A DNA stretch of 64,000 nt from Trinickia mobilis (GCF_017315705.1 NZ_JAFLRF010000001.1:62001-126000); one strand, 5' to 3'. Counted from the stretch's first letter, positions 1 through 11,315 are shown. Made by a program: numbers and translations. The notes: generated by a model from the sequence alone, not told the origin.

Positions 1-2310
1 ACGGTCGAACCAATCCAGACGCCGCCCGTGATCGACGAAAGTCCGCTTCAAGTTGCCGATCGATTCGCGCTCGACCAGCGCTGCCTCGTCCGCGAGGCCG
101 AAGCACCAGAGCGCGTCGACGTCGTCATGCTTGGCGAGCGCCGGCAGCAAGGCACTGCGTGCGCCCGTCAGGATGTTGAGCGCGCCAGCGGGCACGTCCG
201 ACGTCTCCACGACCTGATAGAAATCGGTGGCCATCAGCGGACAAGCCTCGCTCGGCAGCACCACGACGCGATTGCCGAGCGCGAGCGCCGGCGCGACGAG
301 CGACACGAACGCGAGCAGCGGCGCTTCGTCCGGGCACGCGATGCCGACGACGCCGAGCGGCTCGTGCATCGCGAGCGCGACGCCGCGCAGCGGCGGACTA
401 TGCACCGCGCCGTCGAACTTGTCGGCCCACGCCGCGTAGCTGAAAAGCCGCGTGATCGCGGCGCCGACTTCCTCGTGCGCGTCGTTCGCGCCGACGCCCG
501 CGCGCCGCGCCAGTTGCCGCGCGAACTCACCGCTGCGCGCCGCGAGATTTTCCGCGAGGTAGTACAGGACCTGCGCGCGATTGTGCGTGCTCGCCTGCGA
601 CCACTTCTGCGCATTGCGCGCGGCCGCAACCGCGTCGCGCACGTCCTTGCGGCTGCCGTCGCCGACTTCGCCGACGAACTCGCCGCCCGGCGCATGGACG
701 GCGCGCGAATAGCCGCTGTCGGGCCGCACCTGCTTGCCGCCGATAAAGAGCTTCGCGGTGCGGTCGATGCGATCGACACCGCCAATCGGCGCTTGCGCAC
801 GGCCTTCGCTCACGACCCGCGCCGCGCGCGGCGGCAGGCTCCAGCCCTGCGGCTTCAAATATTCATAGACGCCTTCGCGCCCGCCCTCGCGTCCATAGCC
901 CGACTCGCGATACCCGCCGAAGCCGACGGCCGCATCGAGCAGATTCGTCGCATTGACCCACACGACGCCGCACGCGAGCTGCGGCGCGATATCGAGCGCG
1001 CGGCCGATGGTCTCGCTCCACACGCTTGCGGCGAGGCCGTAGCGCGAATTGTTCGCGAGCGCGACCGCTTCTTCGGGCGTGCGAAAGCTCATCGTCACGA
1101 GCACCGGCCCGAAGATCTCTTCTTGCGCGAGCGTCGAGGCGGGCGCCACGTCCGTAATGAGCGTCGGCGGATAGAAGCATCCCGCATTCGGCAGCGCGAC
1201 TTCGCGAGCCTGCCAGATCGAGCAGCCTTCGGTCCTGCCCGTCTCGACGAGCGCTTCGATGCGCGCAAGCTGCACCGGATCGACGATCGCGCCGATGTCG
1301 ATGCCCTTGTCGAGCGACGTGCCCACACGCAGCGTCGCCATGCGCGCTTTGAGCTTCGCGATGAAACGCGCTTCGATCCCTTCCTGCACGAGCAGGCGCG
1401 AGCCCGCGCAGCACACCTGGCCCTGGTTGAACCAGATGGCGTCGACGACACCTTCCACCGCGCCGTCGAGGTCCGCATCGTCGAACACGATGAACGGCGA
1501 TTTGCCGCCGAGCTCGAGCGTCAGCGACTTGCCCGAGCCCGCCGTCACTTTGCGGATGTGGCGGCCGACTTCGGTCGAGCCCGTGAACGCGATCTTGTCG
1601 ACGCCCGGATGATCGACGAGCGCCGCGCCCGTGCGTCCGTCGCCCGTCACGACGTTGAGCACGCCGTCAGGCAGCCCCGCGCGCTGCGCGAGTTCGGCAA
1701 AGAGCAGCGCGGTAAGCGGCGTGTATTCGGCCGGCTTCAACACGACGCAATTGCCGAGCGCGATCGCCGGCGCGATCTTCCACGCGAGCATCAAGAGCGG
1801 GAAATTCCACGGCACGATCTGGCCGATCACGCCGAGCGGCGCCCAAGCGGCGAACTCGCTTTCCTGCAGTTGCGCCCAGCCCGCGTGATGCAGGAAGTGG
1901 CGAGCCGCCAACGGAATGTCGATATCGCGCGTCTCGCGAATCGGCTTGCCGTTGTCGAGCGCTTCGAGCACGGCAAAGAGGCGGCTGTGACGCTGCACCA
2001 TGCGCGCCAGCGCATACAGATGCCGCGCCCGCGCCGCGCCGCCGGCCGCGAGCCAGCCCGGCTGCGCGGCGCGCGCGGCGGCAACGGCTGCGGCAACGTC
2101 AGCCGCATCGCCCTGCGCGACTTGTGCCAGCACGTCGCCGGCGGCAGGCGCGCGCGTGTCGAACGACTCTCCCGAAGACGGCTTGCGCCACGCGCCGCCG
2201 ATGAAATGTCCGAACGACGCGCCGTGCTCGGCGAGCCATGCGCGCGCGGGCTGGTCGTCTTCCGGTGCGGGACCGTACGCCATCGATGAAAAATACTCGG
2301 CTACGCTCAT
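1..2310 (-). CDS. Two-domain aldehyde dehydrogenase, 3' end outside window
   Basis: An NAD(P)-dependent aldehyde dehydrogenase that oxidises an aldehyde to the acid. The reading frame is open from ATG 2310 to the left edge, 770 codons without a stop. The first domain (about residues 30-510) has the PWNF cofactor loop (167-170), the general base Glu266 in LELGGK and the nucleophile Cys300 in NQGQVCCAG. From about residue 520 a second ALDH-like domain begins (LFIGGK, later PSEACPL); no second catalytic cysteine is visible. This matches the roughly 795-residue ALDH family often found beside deoC. The start lies 11 bp after the deoC stop, so the two genes probably form one operon. Inference: it oxidises the acetaldehyde released by the aldolase. 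ATG 2283 is an alternative start. Confidence 0.9.
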   Translation of the reverse strand, partial: MSVAEYFSSMAYGPAPEDDQPARAWLAEHGASFGHFIGGAWRKPSSGESFDTRAPAAGDVLAQVAQGDAADVAAAVAAARAAQPGWLAAGGAARARHLYALARMVQRHSRLFAVLEALDNGKPIRETRDIDIPLAARHFLHHAGWAQLQESEFAAWAPLGVIGQIVPWNFPLLMLAWKIAPAIALGNCVVLKPAEYTPLTALLFAELAQRAGLPDGVLNVVTGDGRTGAALVDHPGVDKIAFTGSTEVGRHIRKVTAGSGKSLTLELGGKSPFIVFDDADLDGAVEGVVDAIWFNQGQVCCAGSRLLVQEGIEARFIAKLKARMATLRVGTSLDKGIDIGAIVDPVQLARIEALVETGRTEGCSIWQAREVALPNAGCFYPPTLITDVAPASTLAQEEIFGPVLVTMSFRTPEEAVALANNSRYGLAASVWSETIGRALDIAPQLACGVVWVNATNLLDAAVGFGGYRESGYGREGGREGVYEYLKPQGWSLPPRAARVVSEGRAQAPIGGVDRIDRTAKLFIGGKQVRPDSGYSRAVHAPGGEFVGEVGDGSRKDVRDAVAAARNAQKWSQASTHNRAQVLYYLAENLAARSGEFARQLARRAGVGANDAHEEVGAAITRLFSYAAWADKFDGAVHSPPLRGVALAMHEPLGVVGIACPDEAPLLAFVSLVAPALALGNRVVVLPSEACPLMATDFYQVVETSDVPAGALNILTGARSALLPALAKHDDVDALWCFGLADEAALVERESIGNLKRTFVDHGRRLDWFDR

Positions 2311-2321
2311 TGGAATTCTGC

Positions 2322-3335
2322 TCAGGCGACGGGGTGACGGTTGAAAGCGGAGTAACGGCCGCTCACGTGATGTTCGAGTTGGCGCTCGATATCGGCGAGA
2401 AGGCTCGATGCGCCGATGCGGAACAAGTCCGGTTCGAGCCACGGACGGCCCAGCTCCTCTTTCATCAGGATCTGATAGGCCAGCACGGACTTCGCGGTCG
2501 ATACGCCGCCCGCCGGCTTGAAGCCCACGCGCGCGCCGGTGCGCTCGCGGTACTCGCGAATCATGCGCGCCATCACGAGCGACACGTCGAGCGTCGCGTT
2601 CACGCCTTCCTTGCCGGTCGAGGTCTTGATGAAATCGGCGCCCGCCATCATGCAGACCATCGACGCCTTCGCGATGTTCGACAGCGTGCGGATGTCGCCC
2701 GTCGCGAGAATCGCTTTCAGATGCGCCGCGCCGCAGGCCGCGCGAAAGTCGCGCACTTCGTCGTAGAGCGCCTGCCAGTTGCCGGTCAGCACGTGCTCGC
2801 GCGTGACGACGATGTCGATTTCCGCCGCGCCGTCCCCGACCGATGCCTCGATTTCCTTGAGCTTGAACGGATGCGGAATGAGGCCGGCCGGAAAACCCGT
2901 GGAGACCGCCGCGACCGGAATCCCGCTGCCGCGCAGCGCATCGACGGCCGCCGCGACGAAGCGGTGATAGACGCACACGGCGCCGGTCGTGATCGCCCCG
3001 GGGTCGAAGCCGAGCGCATCGAGAAGGTCGGCGCGCACCGGCCGGCGCGCTTTCGCGCACAGGCGCCGCACGCGCCCTTCCGTGTCGTCGCCGTTCAGCG
3101 TCGTGAGATCGATGCAGGTGACGGCCTTCAACAGCCACGCGGCCTGCGCGTCTTTTTTCACCGAGCGGCGCGTGCCGAGCGTCGCGGTGCGCCGCTCGAC
3201 CGCCGACTGGTTGACGCGCAGCACGTCGAGCCACGAGGCGTCGAACGGCACGCCGGAATTGCGCGCCGGATGCACGTGCTGCGCGGCGTTCGCGCCGCGC
3301 ACAACGACCATGGAATGGGTTGGAGCTTCGGACAT
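2322..3335 (-). CDS. deoC: Deoxyribose-phosphate aldolase
   Basis: Cleaves 2-deoxyribose 5-phosphate to glyceraldehyde 3-phosphate and acetaldehyde in deoxynucleoside catabolism; cytosolic. The 337-residue protein carries the class I aldolase residues: Schiff-base Lys237 in ADFIKTSTGK, the second lysine Lys273 in GFKPAGGV and Asp174 in AEIDIVV. It is longer than the E. coli enzyme (about 259 residues), with an N-terminal extension of about 70 residues, as in the DeoC subgroup of proteobacteria and animals. It is first in a two-gene minus-strand unit with the aldehyde dehydrogenase and divergent from the SBP56 gene, with 262 bp between. No strong ribosome binding site is visible before ATG 3335. 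Confidence 0.95.
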   Translation of the reverse strand: MSEAPTHSMVVVRGANAAQHVHPARNSGVPFDASWLDVLRVNQSAVERRTATLGTRRSVKKDAQAAWLLKAVTCIDLTTLNGDDTEGRVRRLCAKARRPVRADLLDALGFDPGAITTGAVCVYHRFVAAAVDALRGSGIPVAAVSTGFPAGLIPHPFKLKEIEASVGDGAAEIDIVVTREHVLTGNWQALYDEVRDFRAACGAAHLKAILATGDIRTLSNIAKASMVCMMAGADFIKTSTGKEGVNATLDVSLVMARMIREYRERTGARVGFKPAGGVSTAKSVLAYQILMKEELGRPWLEPDLFRIGASSLLADIERQLEHHVSGRYSAFNRHPVA

Positions 3336-3597
3336 AGGGCCTGTGTGTTTGTGCGATGCACAACAAATGCTGATTGCGTGTTAGCAGGAATCCTACATCA
3401 ATTGAGAGAATCATAACAAGCCGTCGTTACGATTATTTCTAGACAGCGTCGCGACGCACGCCTGCCCTGGCGAAGTATCGATATCCGGATAAATTCGTCC
3501 GGCAATGCGCGCGCAATGCCGACACTGACTAACCGGCTAGTTCCTATACTGAACACTGTCGCTCGGTAGTAGATTCCGGCAGCTCGGGAGAATCGCG

Positions 3598-4992
3598 ATG
3601 CCAACCTGGAAGCCAGATCCGACGTTCTACCCGTCCGCGCGCATGGCGGGCGGTGCGCCGAAAGAAACGCTCGCCTACGTCGCGAGCTTCGACCCCACGC
3701 GGCAAACGCCCGACGCACTCGATGTGGTCGACATCGACTCCGCTTCGCCCAGCTACGCCTCGATCGTCAACCGCGTCCCCATGCCGAACCTGGGCGACGA
3801 ACTCCATCACTTCGGCTGGAACGCGTGCAGCTCGTGCCTGTGCCCGAACGCGCCGCACCCGCACTCGGAGCGGCGCTACCTGGTCGTGCCCGGCCTGCGC
3901 TCGTCGCGCATCCATATCCTCGATACCAGGCCCGATCCGCGCCGGCCGCAGATCGTGCGGGTCCTGGAGCCCGACGAAGTCGCCGGGCGGGCGGGCTATA
4001 CACGCCCGCATACCGTCCACTGCGGGCCGGAAGGCATCTATGTGGTGTCGCTCGCGAATGCGTCGGGCGAAGCGCCGGGCGGCGTGTTCCTGATGGACCA
4101 CCAGACCTTCGATATCCGCGGCCAGTGGGAAATCGACCGCGGACCGCAGCAGCTCGCGTACGACGGCTGGTGGCATCTCGGCTACGACACGATGGTGACG
4201 AGCGAATGGGGACTGCCCGCCACGTTCGAGAACGGTCTCGTGCCCGAGGTTTTGCTCGGCGGCCAGTACGGGCATCGGCTGCATTTCTGGGATCTGCATG
4301 CGCGCAAGCACAAGCAGGTGATCGATTTCGGCGAAGAGAACCAGCTCGTCTTCGAGCTGCGCCCCGCGCACAACCCCACGCGCGCGTATGGCTTCGTCAA
4401 TTCCGTGATCAGTCTGAAGGATTTGTCCGCGTCGATCTGGACGTGGTACCGCGAAGGCAACGCGTGGGCCGCGCGCAAGGTCATCGAGATTCCGGCCGAG
4501 CCTGCGGACCCCGACTTGCTGCCGCCGATGCTCAAGAGCTTCGGCGCCGTGCCGCCGCTCGTGACCGACATCGCGCTCTCGCTCGACGACCGCTTCCTCT
4601 ACGTGTCGTGCTGGGGCACCGGCGAAATGAAGCAATACGACGTCTCCGATCCGCATGCGCCGAAGCTCACGGGCAGCGTGCGCATCGGCGGCATCGTGGC
4701 GCGCGCGACGCATCCGAAGGCGGGCGGGCGCAAGCTGAACGGCGGCCCGCAGATGGTCGAAGCGAGCCGCGACGGCAGCCGCGTCTACTTCACGAATTCG
4801 CTGTACGGCGTGATCGACGAGCAGTTCTATCCCGACGGCGTCGAAGGCTGGATGGTGAAGCTCGACACCTCGGCCTCAGGCGGCTTGTCGTTCGACGAAA
4901 AATTCTTCCTCGAATGGCCGAAGACGCACCGCCCGCATCAGATCCGTCTCGAAGGCGGCGACGCGTCGTCCGATTCGTATTGCTACCCATGA
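3598..4992 (+). CDS. mtoX: SBP56 family selenium-binding protein / methanethiol oxidase
   Basis: A 464-residue member of the SBP56/SELENBP1 family. Characterised bacterial members (MtoX) are copper-dependent methanethiol oxidases producing formaldehyde, sulfide and peroxide. The protein has the family CSSC motif (Cys77-Cys80) followed by Cys82, and propeller-type repeats (LDDRFLYVSCWGTGE, EASRDGSRVYFTNS). No signal peptide is seen at the N-terminus, so it is predicted cytosolic, whereas Hyphomicrobium MtoX is periplasmic. That makes the exact activity uncertain. GGGAG sits 7 bp before the ATG. The next gene, 42 bp downstream, encodes a small membrane protein that may be a functional partner. 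Confidence 0.85.
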   Translation: MPTWKPDPTFYPSARMAGGAPKETLAYVASFDPTRQTPDALDVVDIDSASPSYASIVNRVPMPNLGDELHHFGWNACSSCLCPNAPHPHSERRYLVVPGLRSSRIHILDTRPDPRRPQIVRVLEPDEVAGRAGYTRPHTVHCGPEGIYVVSLANASGEAPGGVFLMDHQTFDIRGQWEIDRGPQQLAYDGWWHLGYDTMVTSEWGLPATFENGLVPEVLLGGQYGHRLHFWDLHARKHKQVIDFGEENQLVFELRPAHNPTRAYGFVNSVISLKDLSASIWTWYREGNAWAARKVIEIPAEPADPDLLPPMLKSFGAVPPLVTDIALSLDDRFLYVSCWGTGEMKQYDVSDPHAPKLTGSVRIGGIVARATHPKAGGRKLNGGPQMVEASRDGSRVYFTNSLYGVIDEQFYPDGVEGWMVKLDTSASGGLSFDEKFFLEWPKTHRPHQIRLEGGDASSDSYCYP

Positions 4993-5034
4993 GCCGCTAG
5001 CTAAGGGACCGAAGGAACCTAAGGGACGGCCATC

Positions 5035-5667
5035 GTGGACAGCCTCTTCCAAGCCTCGGCGACGACATGGGCCGCCATCGTCGGCAGCGGCGTGTTTCAC
5101 GGCGTCAATCCGGCGATGGGGTGGCTCTTCGCGACTGCGCTCGGCATGCAGCGCGGCAGCCGCGCCGCGCTCTTGATGGCGCTTGCCCCGCTCGCGCTCG
5201 GGCACGCGGCGGCGATTCTGCTCTTCACGGCTTCCGCCGCCGCGCTCGGCACGTGGCGCGCCGCGCTGCCGCTGCATCTGTTGCTCGGCGCGCTCCTGAT
5301 CGGCTGGGCCGTGTATCGGCATCGGTATGGGCATCGGCATCGCGTGCGTGTCGGCATGACGGCGGGATTCGCGGGGCTTGCCGCGTGGTCGGCGGCGATG
5401 GCGACGCTGCACGGCGCGGGGCTGATGCTGATGCCGGTGATGCTGCCGTTGTGCGGGTCCGGATTCGGAGGCGCTGCCGGCCTGCTCGTGCCGCTTCAGT
5501 TCACCGTCGTTCACACGGCGGTCACGCTCGTCACGACGGCCATCGCCGCGCTGGCCGCATACGAGACCATCGGACTCGGCGTGCTTCGGCGCGGCTGGAT
5601 CAATTTCGACTGGCTCTGGTGCGGCGCGCTCGCCACGACCGGCGCCGTGCTCATCGCGAGCGGCTGA
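5035..5667 (+). CDS. Six-helix membrane protein with HGVNPAMGW motif
   Basis: A 210-residue hydrophobic protein with about six predicted membrane segments. Helix 1 carries HGVNPAMGWL (residues 19-28), a polar and histidine-bearing signature that recalls metal-transport membrane proteins of the HupE/UreH/NiCoT type, although the full signatures of those families are absent. A His-rich hydrophilic stretch (YRHRYGHRHRVR) lies between predicted helices near residues 97-108. The start is GTG 5035, preceded by GAAGGAAC. It follows the SBP56 gene by 42 bp on the same strand and is probably cotranscribed. Inference: it could handle copper or another metal for the SBP56 protein. The function is not known. 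Confidence 0.7.
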   Translation: MDSLFQASATTWAAIVGSGVFHGVNPAMGWLFATALGMQRGSRAALLMALAPLALGHAAAILLFTASAAALGTWRAALPLHLLLGALLIGWAVYRHRYGHRHRVRVGMTAGFAGLAAWSAAMATLHGAGLMLMPVMLPLCGSGFGGAAGLLVPLQFTVVHTAVTLVTTAIAALAAYETIGLGVLRRGWINFDWLWCGALATTGAVLIASG

Positions 5668-5720
5668 GGGCATTTGCCTCTTCCCGCTGTGCCCGCCAAC
5701 CATCCGCAAGGGAGTGTGTC

Positions 5721-7196
5721 ATGTCCGCGTCGCCTTCCATCGAAAGCCATTCGCCCTACGGTCCGGACGGCACGATTGCCGGCGCCGACGAGCGTCTTTT
5801 CAACCACGATCTCGCACCCGTGCCGCGCAACAAGCGCACGTGGACCGGCTACAGCATCTTCGCGATGTGGATGTCGGACGTGCACAGCGTAGGCGGCTAT
5901 ACGTTCGCCGCCAGCCTGTTCCTGCTCGGCATCTCGGGCTGGCAGGTGCTGCTTGCGCTGGCGATCGGCATTCTGATCGTCTACGTGCTGATGAACTGGG
6001 TCGGCAAGCCGAGCTTCGAGCACGGCATTCCGTTTCCCGTGATGGCCCGCGTGAGCATGGGCGTGATGGGCGCGAACCTCGCGGCGATCATCCGGGGCGT
6101 GGTCGGCATCGTCTGGTATGGCGTGCAGACTTATTTCGCGTCGAAGGCGGTCGCCACGCTGCTGCTCGTCTTCGTGCCCTCGGTCGCCGCGTGGCGCGGC
6201 GTGAGCTTCCTGCGGCTCGACGGCCTCGGCTGGTTCAGCTTCCTGTTCATGTGGCTGTTCCAGTTGTTCATCTTCCAGCGCGGGATGGAAACGATCCGCC
6301 GCTTCATCGACTTCTGCGGCCCGGCCGTGTACGTCGTGATGTTCGTGCTGATGGCGTGGATCCTGTCGCAGGCGGGGCTCGGCAGCCTGAGCCTCACGCT
6401 CGGCGGCAAAGTGCTCTCGGGCAGCGAGCAGATGGCCAGCATGGGCAATGCGATCCTGCTAGTGGTCAGCTATTTCGCGGCGTTGCTGCTGAATTTCGGC
6501 GATTTCTCGCGCTTTGCGAAAAGCGAGCCGCAGATGAAGGTCGGCAACTTCCTCGGCCTGCCGGTCAACTTCATCGTGTTCGCGATCATCACCGTGATCG
6601 TGACGTCGGGCAGCGCGCATGTGTTCGGCTCGATGATCATGGACCCGGTCGCGATCGTCGGCAAAATTCAAAACAAGGTGGCGGTCGTGCTCGGCAGCCT
6701 GACCTTCATCGTCGCGACAATGGGGATCAACATCGTCGCCAATTTCGTTTCGCCGGCCTACGACATCGCCAATTTGTTCGCGAAGCACGTGGACTTCAAG
6801 AAAGGCGGCCTGATTGCATCGATACTCGCCGTGCTCGTATGCCCGTGGATTTTTGTCGACAGTCCCAAGGCGATCACGGTGTTCGTCAGCGTGTTCGGGT
6901 CGGTGCTTGCGCCGCTATATGGCGTGATGATGGCGGACTTCTATCTCGTGAAGCGCCAGAAGGTGGATACCGCGCAGCTTTACACGATGGCGCGCGAAGG
7001 CCGCTTTTACTACGACGGCGGGTGGAATCGCGTCGGGCTTGTGGCGCTCGTGCTGTCGGGCGTCATTTCGATCGGCTGGGAGCTGTGCACGCAGCTCTTG
7101 CACGTGCTGCCCGACAACAATTTCGGCTGGCTGATCGGGGCGGTCGCGGGTGCGGTGATTTATACCGTCGCGATGGGCTTGGCGAGGCGGACGTAG
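5721..7196 (+). CDS. NCS1 family nucleobase:cation symporter
   Basis: A 491-residue inner-membrane permease with about 12 hydrophobic helices. It belongs to the cytosine/purine/uracil/thiamine/allantoin (NCS1) family. Family-typical segments include WTGYSIFAMWMSDVHSVGGY near the N-terminus, the GIVWYGVQTYF segment of helix 3, and LLNFGDFSRFAK. The substrate is not decidable from sequence alone; pyrimidines, hydantoin or purines are typical. The frame is open upstream to 5067, but the start was placed at ATG 5721 after GGGAG, where the conserved N-terminus begins. It lies 53 bp after the membrane-protein gene and ends in a strong hairpin. Confidence 0.88.
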   Translation: MSASPSIESHSPYGPDGTIAGADERLFNHDLAPVPRNKRTWTGYSIFAMWMSDVHSVGGYTFAASLFLLGISGWQVLLALAIGILIVYVLMNWVGKPSFEHGIPFPVMARVSMGVMGANLAAIIRGVVGIVWYGVQTYFASKAVATLLLVFVPSVAAWRGVSFLRLDGLGWFSFLFMWLFQLFIFQRGMETIRRFIDFCGPAVYVVMFVLMAWILSQAGLGSLSLTLGGKVLSGSEQMASMGNAILLVVSYFAALLLNFGDFSRFAKSEPQMKVGNFLGLPVNFIVFAIITVIVTSGSAHVFGSMIMDPVAIVGKIQNKVAVVLGSLTFIVATMGINIVANFVSPAYDIANLFAKHVDFKKGGLIASILAVLVCPWIFVDSPKAITVFVSVFGSVLAPLYGVMMADFYLVKRQKVDTAQLYTMAREGRFYYDGGWNRVGLVALVLSGVISIGWELCTQLLHVLPDNNFGWLIGAVAGAVIYTVAMGLARRT

Positions 7197-7209
7197 GCGG
7201 GGGGCAACG

Positions 7210-7235
7210 CCCCTTCCGGCCGCAGCCGGAAGGGG
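7210..7235. terminator. Hairpin between convergent genes
   Basis: A perfect 11-bp stem (7210-7220 pairing with 7225-7235) with the loop CGCA. It lies between the permease stop (7196) and the 3' end of the convergent isocitrate dehydrogenase gene (7294). There is no T-run, so it is either a weak or bidirectional terminator or an mRNA 3' stabiliser. Confidence 0.55.
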
Positions 7236-7293
7236 CTCGATCGATGACGGCCCTGACACAGGCCGCACCGAACCAAGGCACCGCTAGACCTTC

Positions 7294-9531
<2,238 letters not shown>

Positions 9532-9677
9532 TGCTTGGCTCTGGACGAGAAACAGGTTGAGGAACGTCGCCGGCTGGGGCGCAATCCGGCTGAAACCCCT
9601 GAATTTTGCCTCAATTTGCTTTCGCGAGCTTTAACCCCGCCTGTTTCCTTTACCTCAGAAGTAATGGAACCCCCAAG

Positions 9678-11177
9678 CTACGCCGCCACCCCCGGTGCGC
9701 GCGTCTCGCGCATGAGACGAAACACGCGCTCGATATCCTCGCCTAAGGGCCGGTCGTCGCGATACGTCGCGACGACCTCGCGCAAACGGCGCCACAGGTC
9801 GCCGGTATAGCGCGCCCGCGCCGGGCCCGACGACTGCAAATCGCACGCTTGCGCAGCGGCGAGCCATTCGATTGCCATCACGCGCGCGCTGTTGTCCAGC
9901 AGTTCCAGCGCTTTCAACGCCGCCGGCGCCGCATGACACAGGTGATCTTCCTGCAAGCCGGACGTGACGCCGCCGTCGAGGCTGGCGGGCGCCGCAAGCC
10001 GCCGGTTCTGCGCGACGAGCGACGCCGCCGTGTATTGCGCGATCATGAATCCCGAGCACGTGCCGCTTAGCTGCGCCAGAAACGCCGGCAAACCGCTGAC
10101 GAGCGGGTTGACCAGGCGATCGACGCGGCGCTCCGCTATCGCGGCGACTTGCGCGATCGCCGTCGCGAGGCTGTCCATCGCCAGCGCGATCGATGCGCCC
10201 ACCGCATGCGCCTGCGAATGGACGCGCGGCGCATCGGGCGTGCCGCTGACGATCGGGTTGTCGGTCACCGCGGCCAGCTCGCGATTCACCACCTCGGCCG
10301 TCGTGGCGTGCACGTCGCGCGCCGCGCCGTGCACGTGCGGAATCGTGCGCAGGCTGAGCGCGTCCTGCGTGCGCGCTCCGGCGGCGGACGCCAGCACGCC
10401 GCTATCCGCGAGCATCGCGTGAAGACGCGCGCCCACCGCGGAGAGCCCCGGCGCGGCGCGCAGCGCGAGCGCATTCGCGTCGAACGCAACGAGTTGGCCG
10501 CGCAGAGCCTCGAAGCTCATCGCGGCAACCGCATCGGCCCAATCGAGCAGTCGCTCCGCACGTGCGAGCGCGAGCACGGCGAGCCCGGTCACGCAAGGCG
10601 TGCCGTTGACGAACGACAGACCTTCCTTCGCTTGAAGCACGAGCGGTTCGAGCCCGAGCCGACGCAGCGCCTCGGCGCCGGCAAGACGCTCGCCGCGATA
10701 GTGCGCGTACCCCGCCCCGACGCACACGAGCGCGATATGCGCCATATGCGTCAAGTAGCCGACCGAGCCCTGCGCCGGCACCTCCGGCAAGCATTCGGCG
10801 TTCAGCAGCTCAACCAGCCGCTCGACGACTTCGAGCCGCACGCCCGAATAACCGTGCGCGAAGTTGTTGATCGCCGCCGCCATGATCGCGCGGGTTTCGG
10901 CCGCGCCAAGCGGCGCGCCGACGCCGACCGCATGGCTCATCAGAATGTTGTGCGACAGCGCGCTTTGCTGGCTCGGCCCGATGATGACGTCGCACAGCGC
11001 GCCCACGCCGGTATTGACGCCGTACGCGCGCATCCCGCGCTCGACGATCCGTTCGACCAGCACCCGCGCTGCCGCGATGCGCTCGCGCGTCTGCGCCGAC
11101 AGTTCCAGCACCTCGCCGCCGGCCACCGCGGCCAGCTCGCGCCAGTCGAGCGGGCGCCTAGTTCGGATCACCGTCAT
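9678..11177 (-). CDS. Histidine ammonia-lyase-like protein lacking the MIO tripeptide
   Basis: A 499-residue protein of the HAL/PAL/TAL fold. The N-terminal loop YGVNTGVGAL (52-61), SHAVGVG (81-87), SFVNGT (188-193), AATDNP-like VTDNPIVSG and QEDH are all present. Active members form the MIO electrophile from Ala-Ser-Gly in GSVGASGDLAPL. Here GSVG (137-140) runs straight into YLTHMAHIAL, exactly three residues shorter, so the tripeptide is gone. The active-site Tyr of QDxYSLR is Leu274 (QDALSLR). A normal ammonia-lyase mechanism is therefore unlikely; it may be a pseudoenzyme, binding protein or enzyme with new chemistry. The gene lies 138 bp downstream of the ABC ATPase gene. The start was moved from the longest frame (11237) to ATG 11177, where homology begins. 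Confidence 0.8.
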   Translation of the reverse strand: MTVIRTRRPLDWRELAAVAGGEVLELSAQTRERIAAARVLVERIVERGMRAYGVNTGVGALCDVIIGPSQQSALSHNILMSHAVGVGAPLGAAETRAIMAAAINNFAHGYSGVRLEVVERLVELLNAECLPEVPAQGSVGYLTHMAHIALVCVGAGYAHYRGERLAGAEALRRLGLEPLVLQAKEGLSFVNGTPCVTGLAVLALARAERLLDWADAVAAMSFEALRGQLVAFDANALALRAAPGLSAVGARLHAMLADSGVLASAAGARTQDALSLRTIPHVHGAARDVHATTAEVVNRELAAVTDNPIVSGTPDAPRVHSQAHAVGASIALAMDSLATAIAQVAAIAERRVDRLVNPLVSGLPAFLAQLSGTCSGFMIAQYTAASLVAQNRRLAAPASLDGGVTSGLQEDHLCHAAPAALKALELLDNSARVMAIEWLAAAQACDLQSSGPARARYTGDLWRRLREVVATYRDDRPLGEDIERVFRLMRETRAPGVAA

Positions 11178-11212
11178 GTTGCCTTCCGCCGGGCCGCCCC
11201 AAGGAAGGCAAC

Positions 11213-11306
11213 CGCCCCCTCGGGGGGCGCTTTGCATGGGACCGGAGTAAGCGCTAAAGCGCTAACTCCGGTCGACAGCGAACGAACGTGAGCGTGGGGG
11301 TGGTTC
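11213..11306. repeat. GC-rich intergenic hairpins and repeat
   Basis: Between the lyase and ABC ATPase genes are a 7-bp GC hairpin (11213-11219 with 11223-11229), a larger near-perfect hairpin (11241-11255 with 11258-11272, one mismatch), then GTGAGCGTGGGGG. The reverse complement of that last core recurs at about 50200-50215 between two iron-transport genes. From general knowledge, such blocks are common in Burkholderiaceae intergenic regions. Here they may attenuate expression of the lyase relative to the transporter. Confidence 0.5.
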
Positions 11307-11315
11307 ATCTCTGCC

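Noticed and set aside
28-2289. 753-codon plus-strand open frame
   Set aside because: Antisense shadow of the aldehyde dehydrogenase; Arg-rich with no family motifs, typical of the opposite strand of GC-rich genes.
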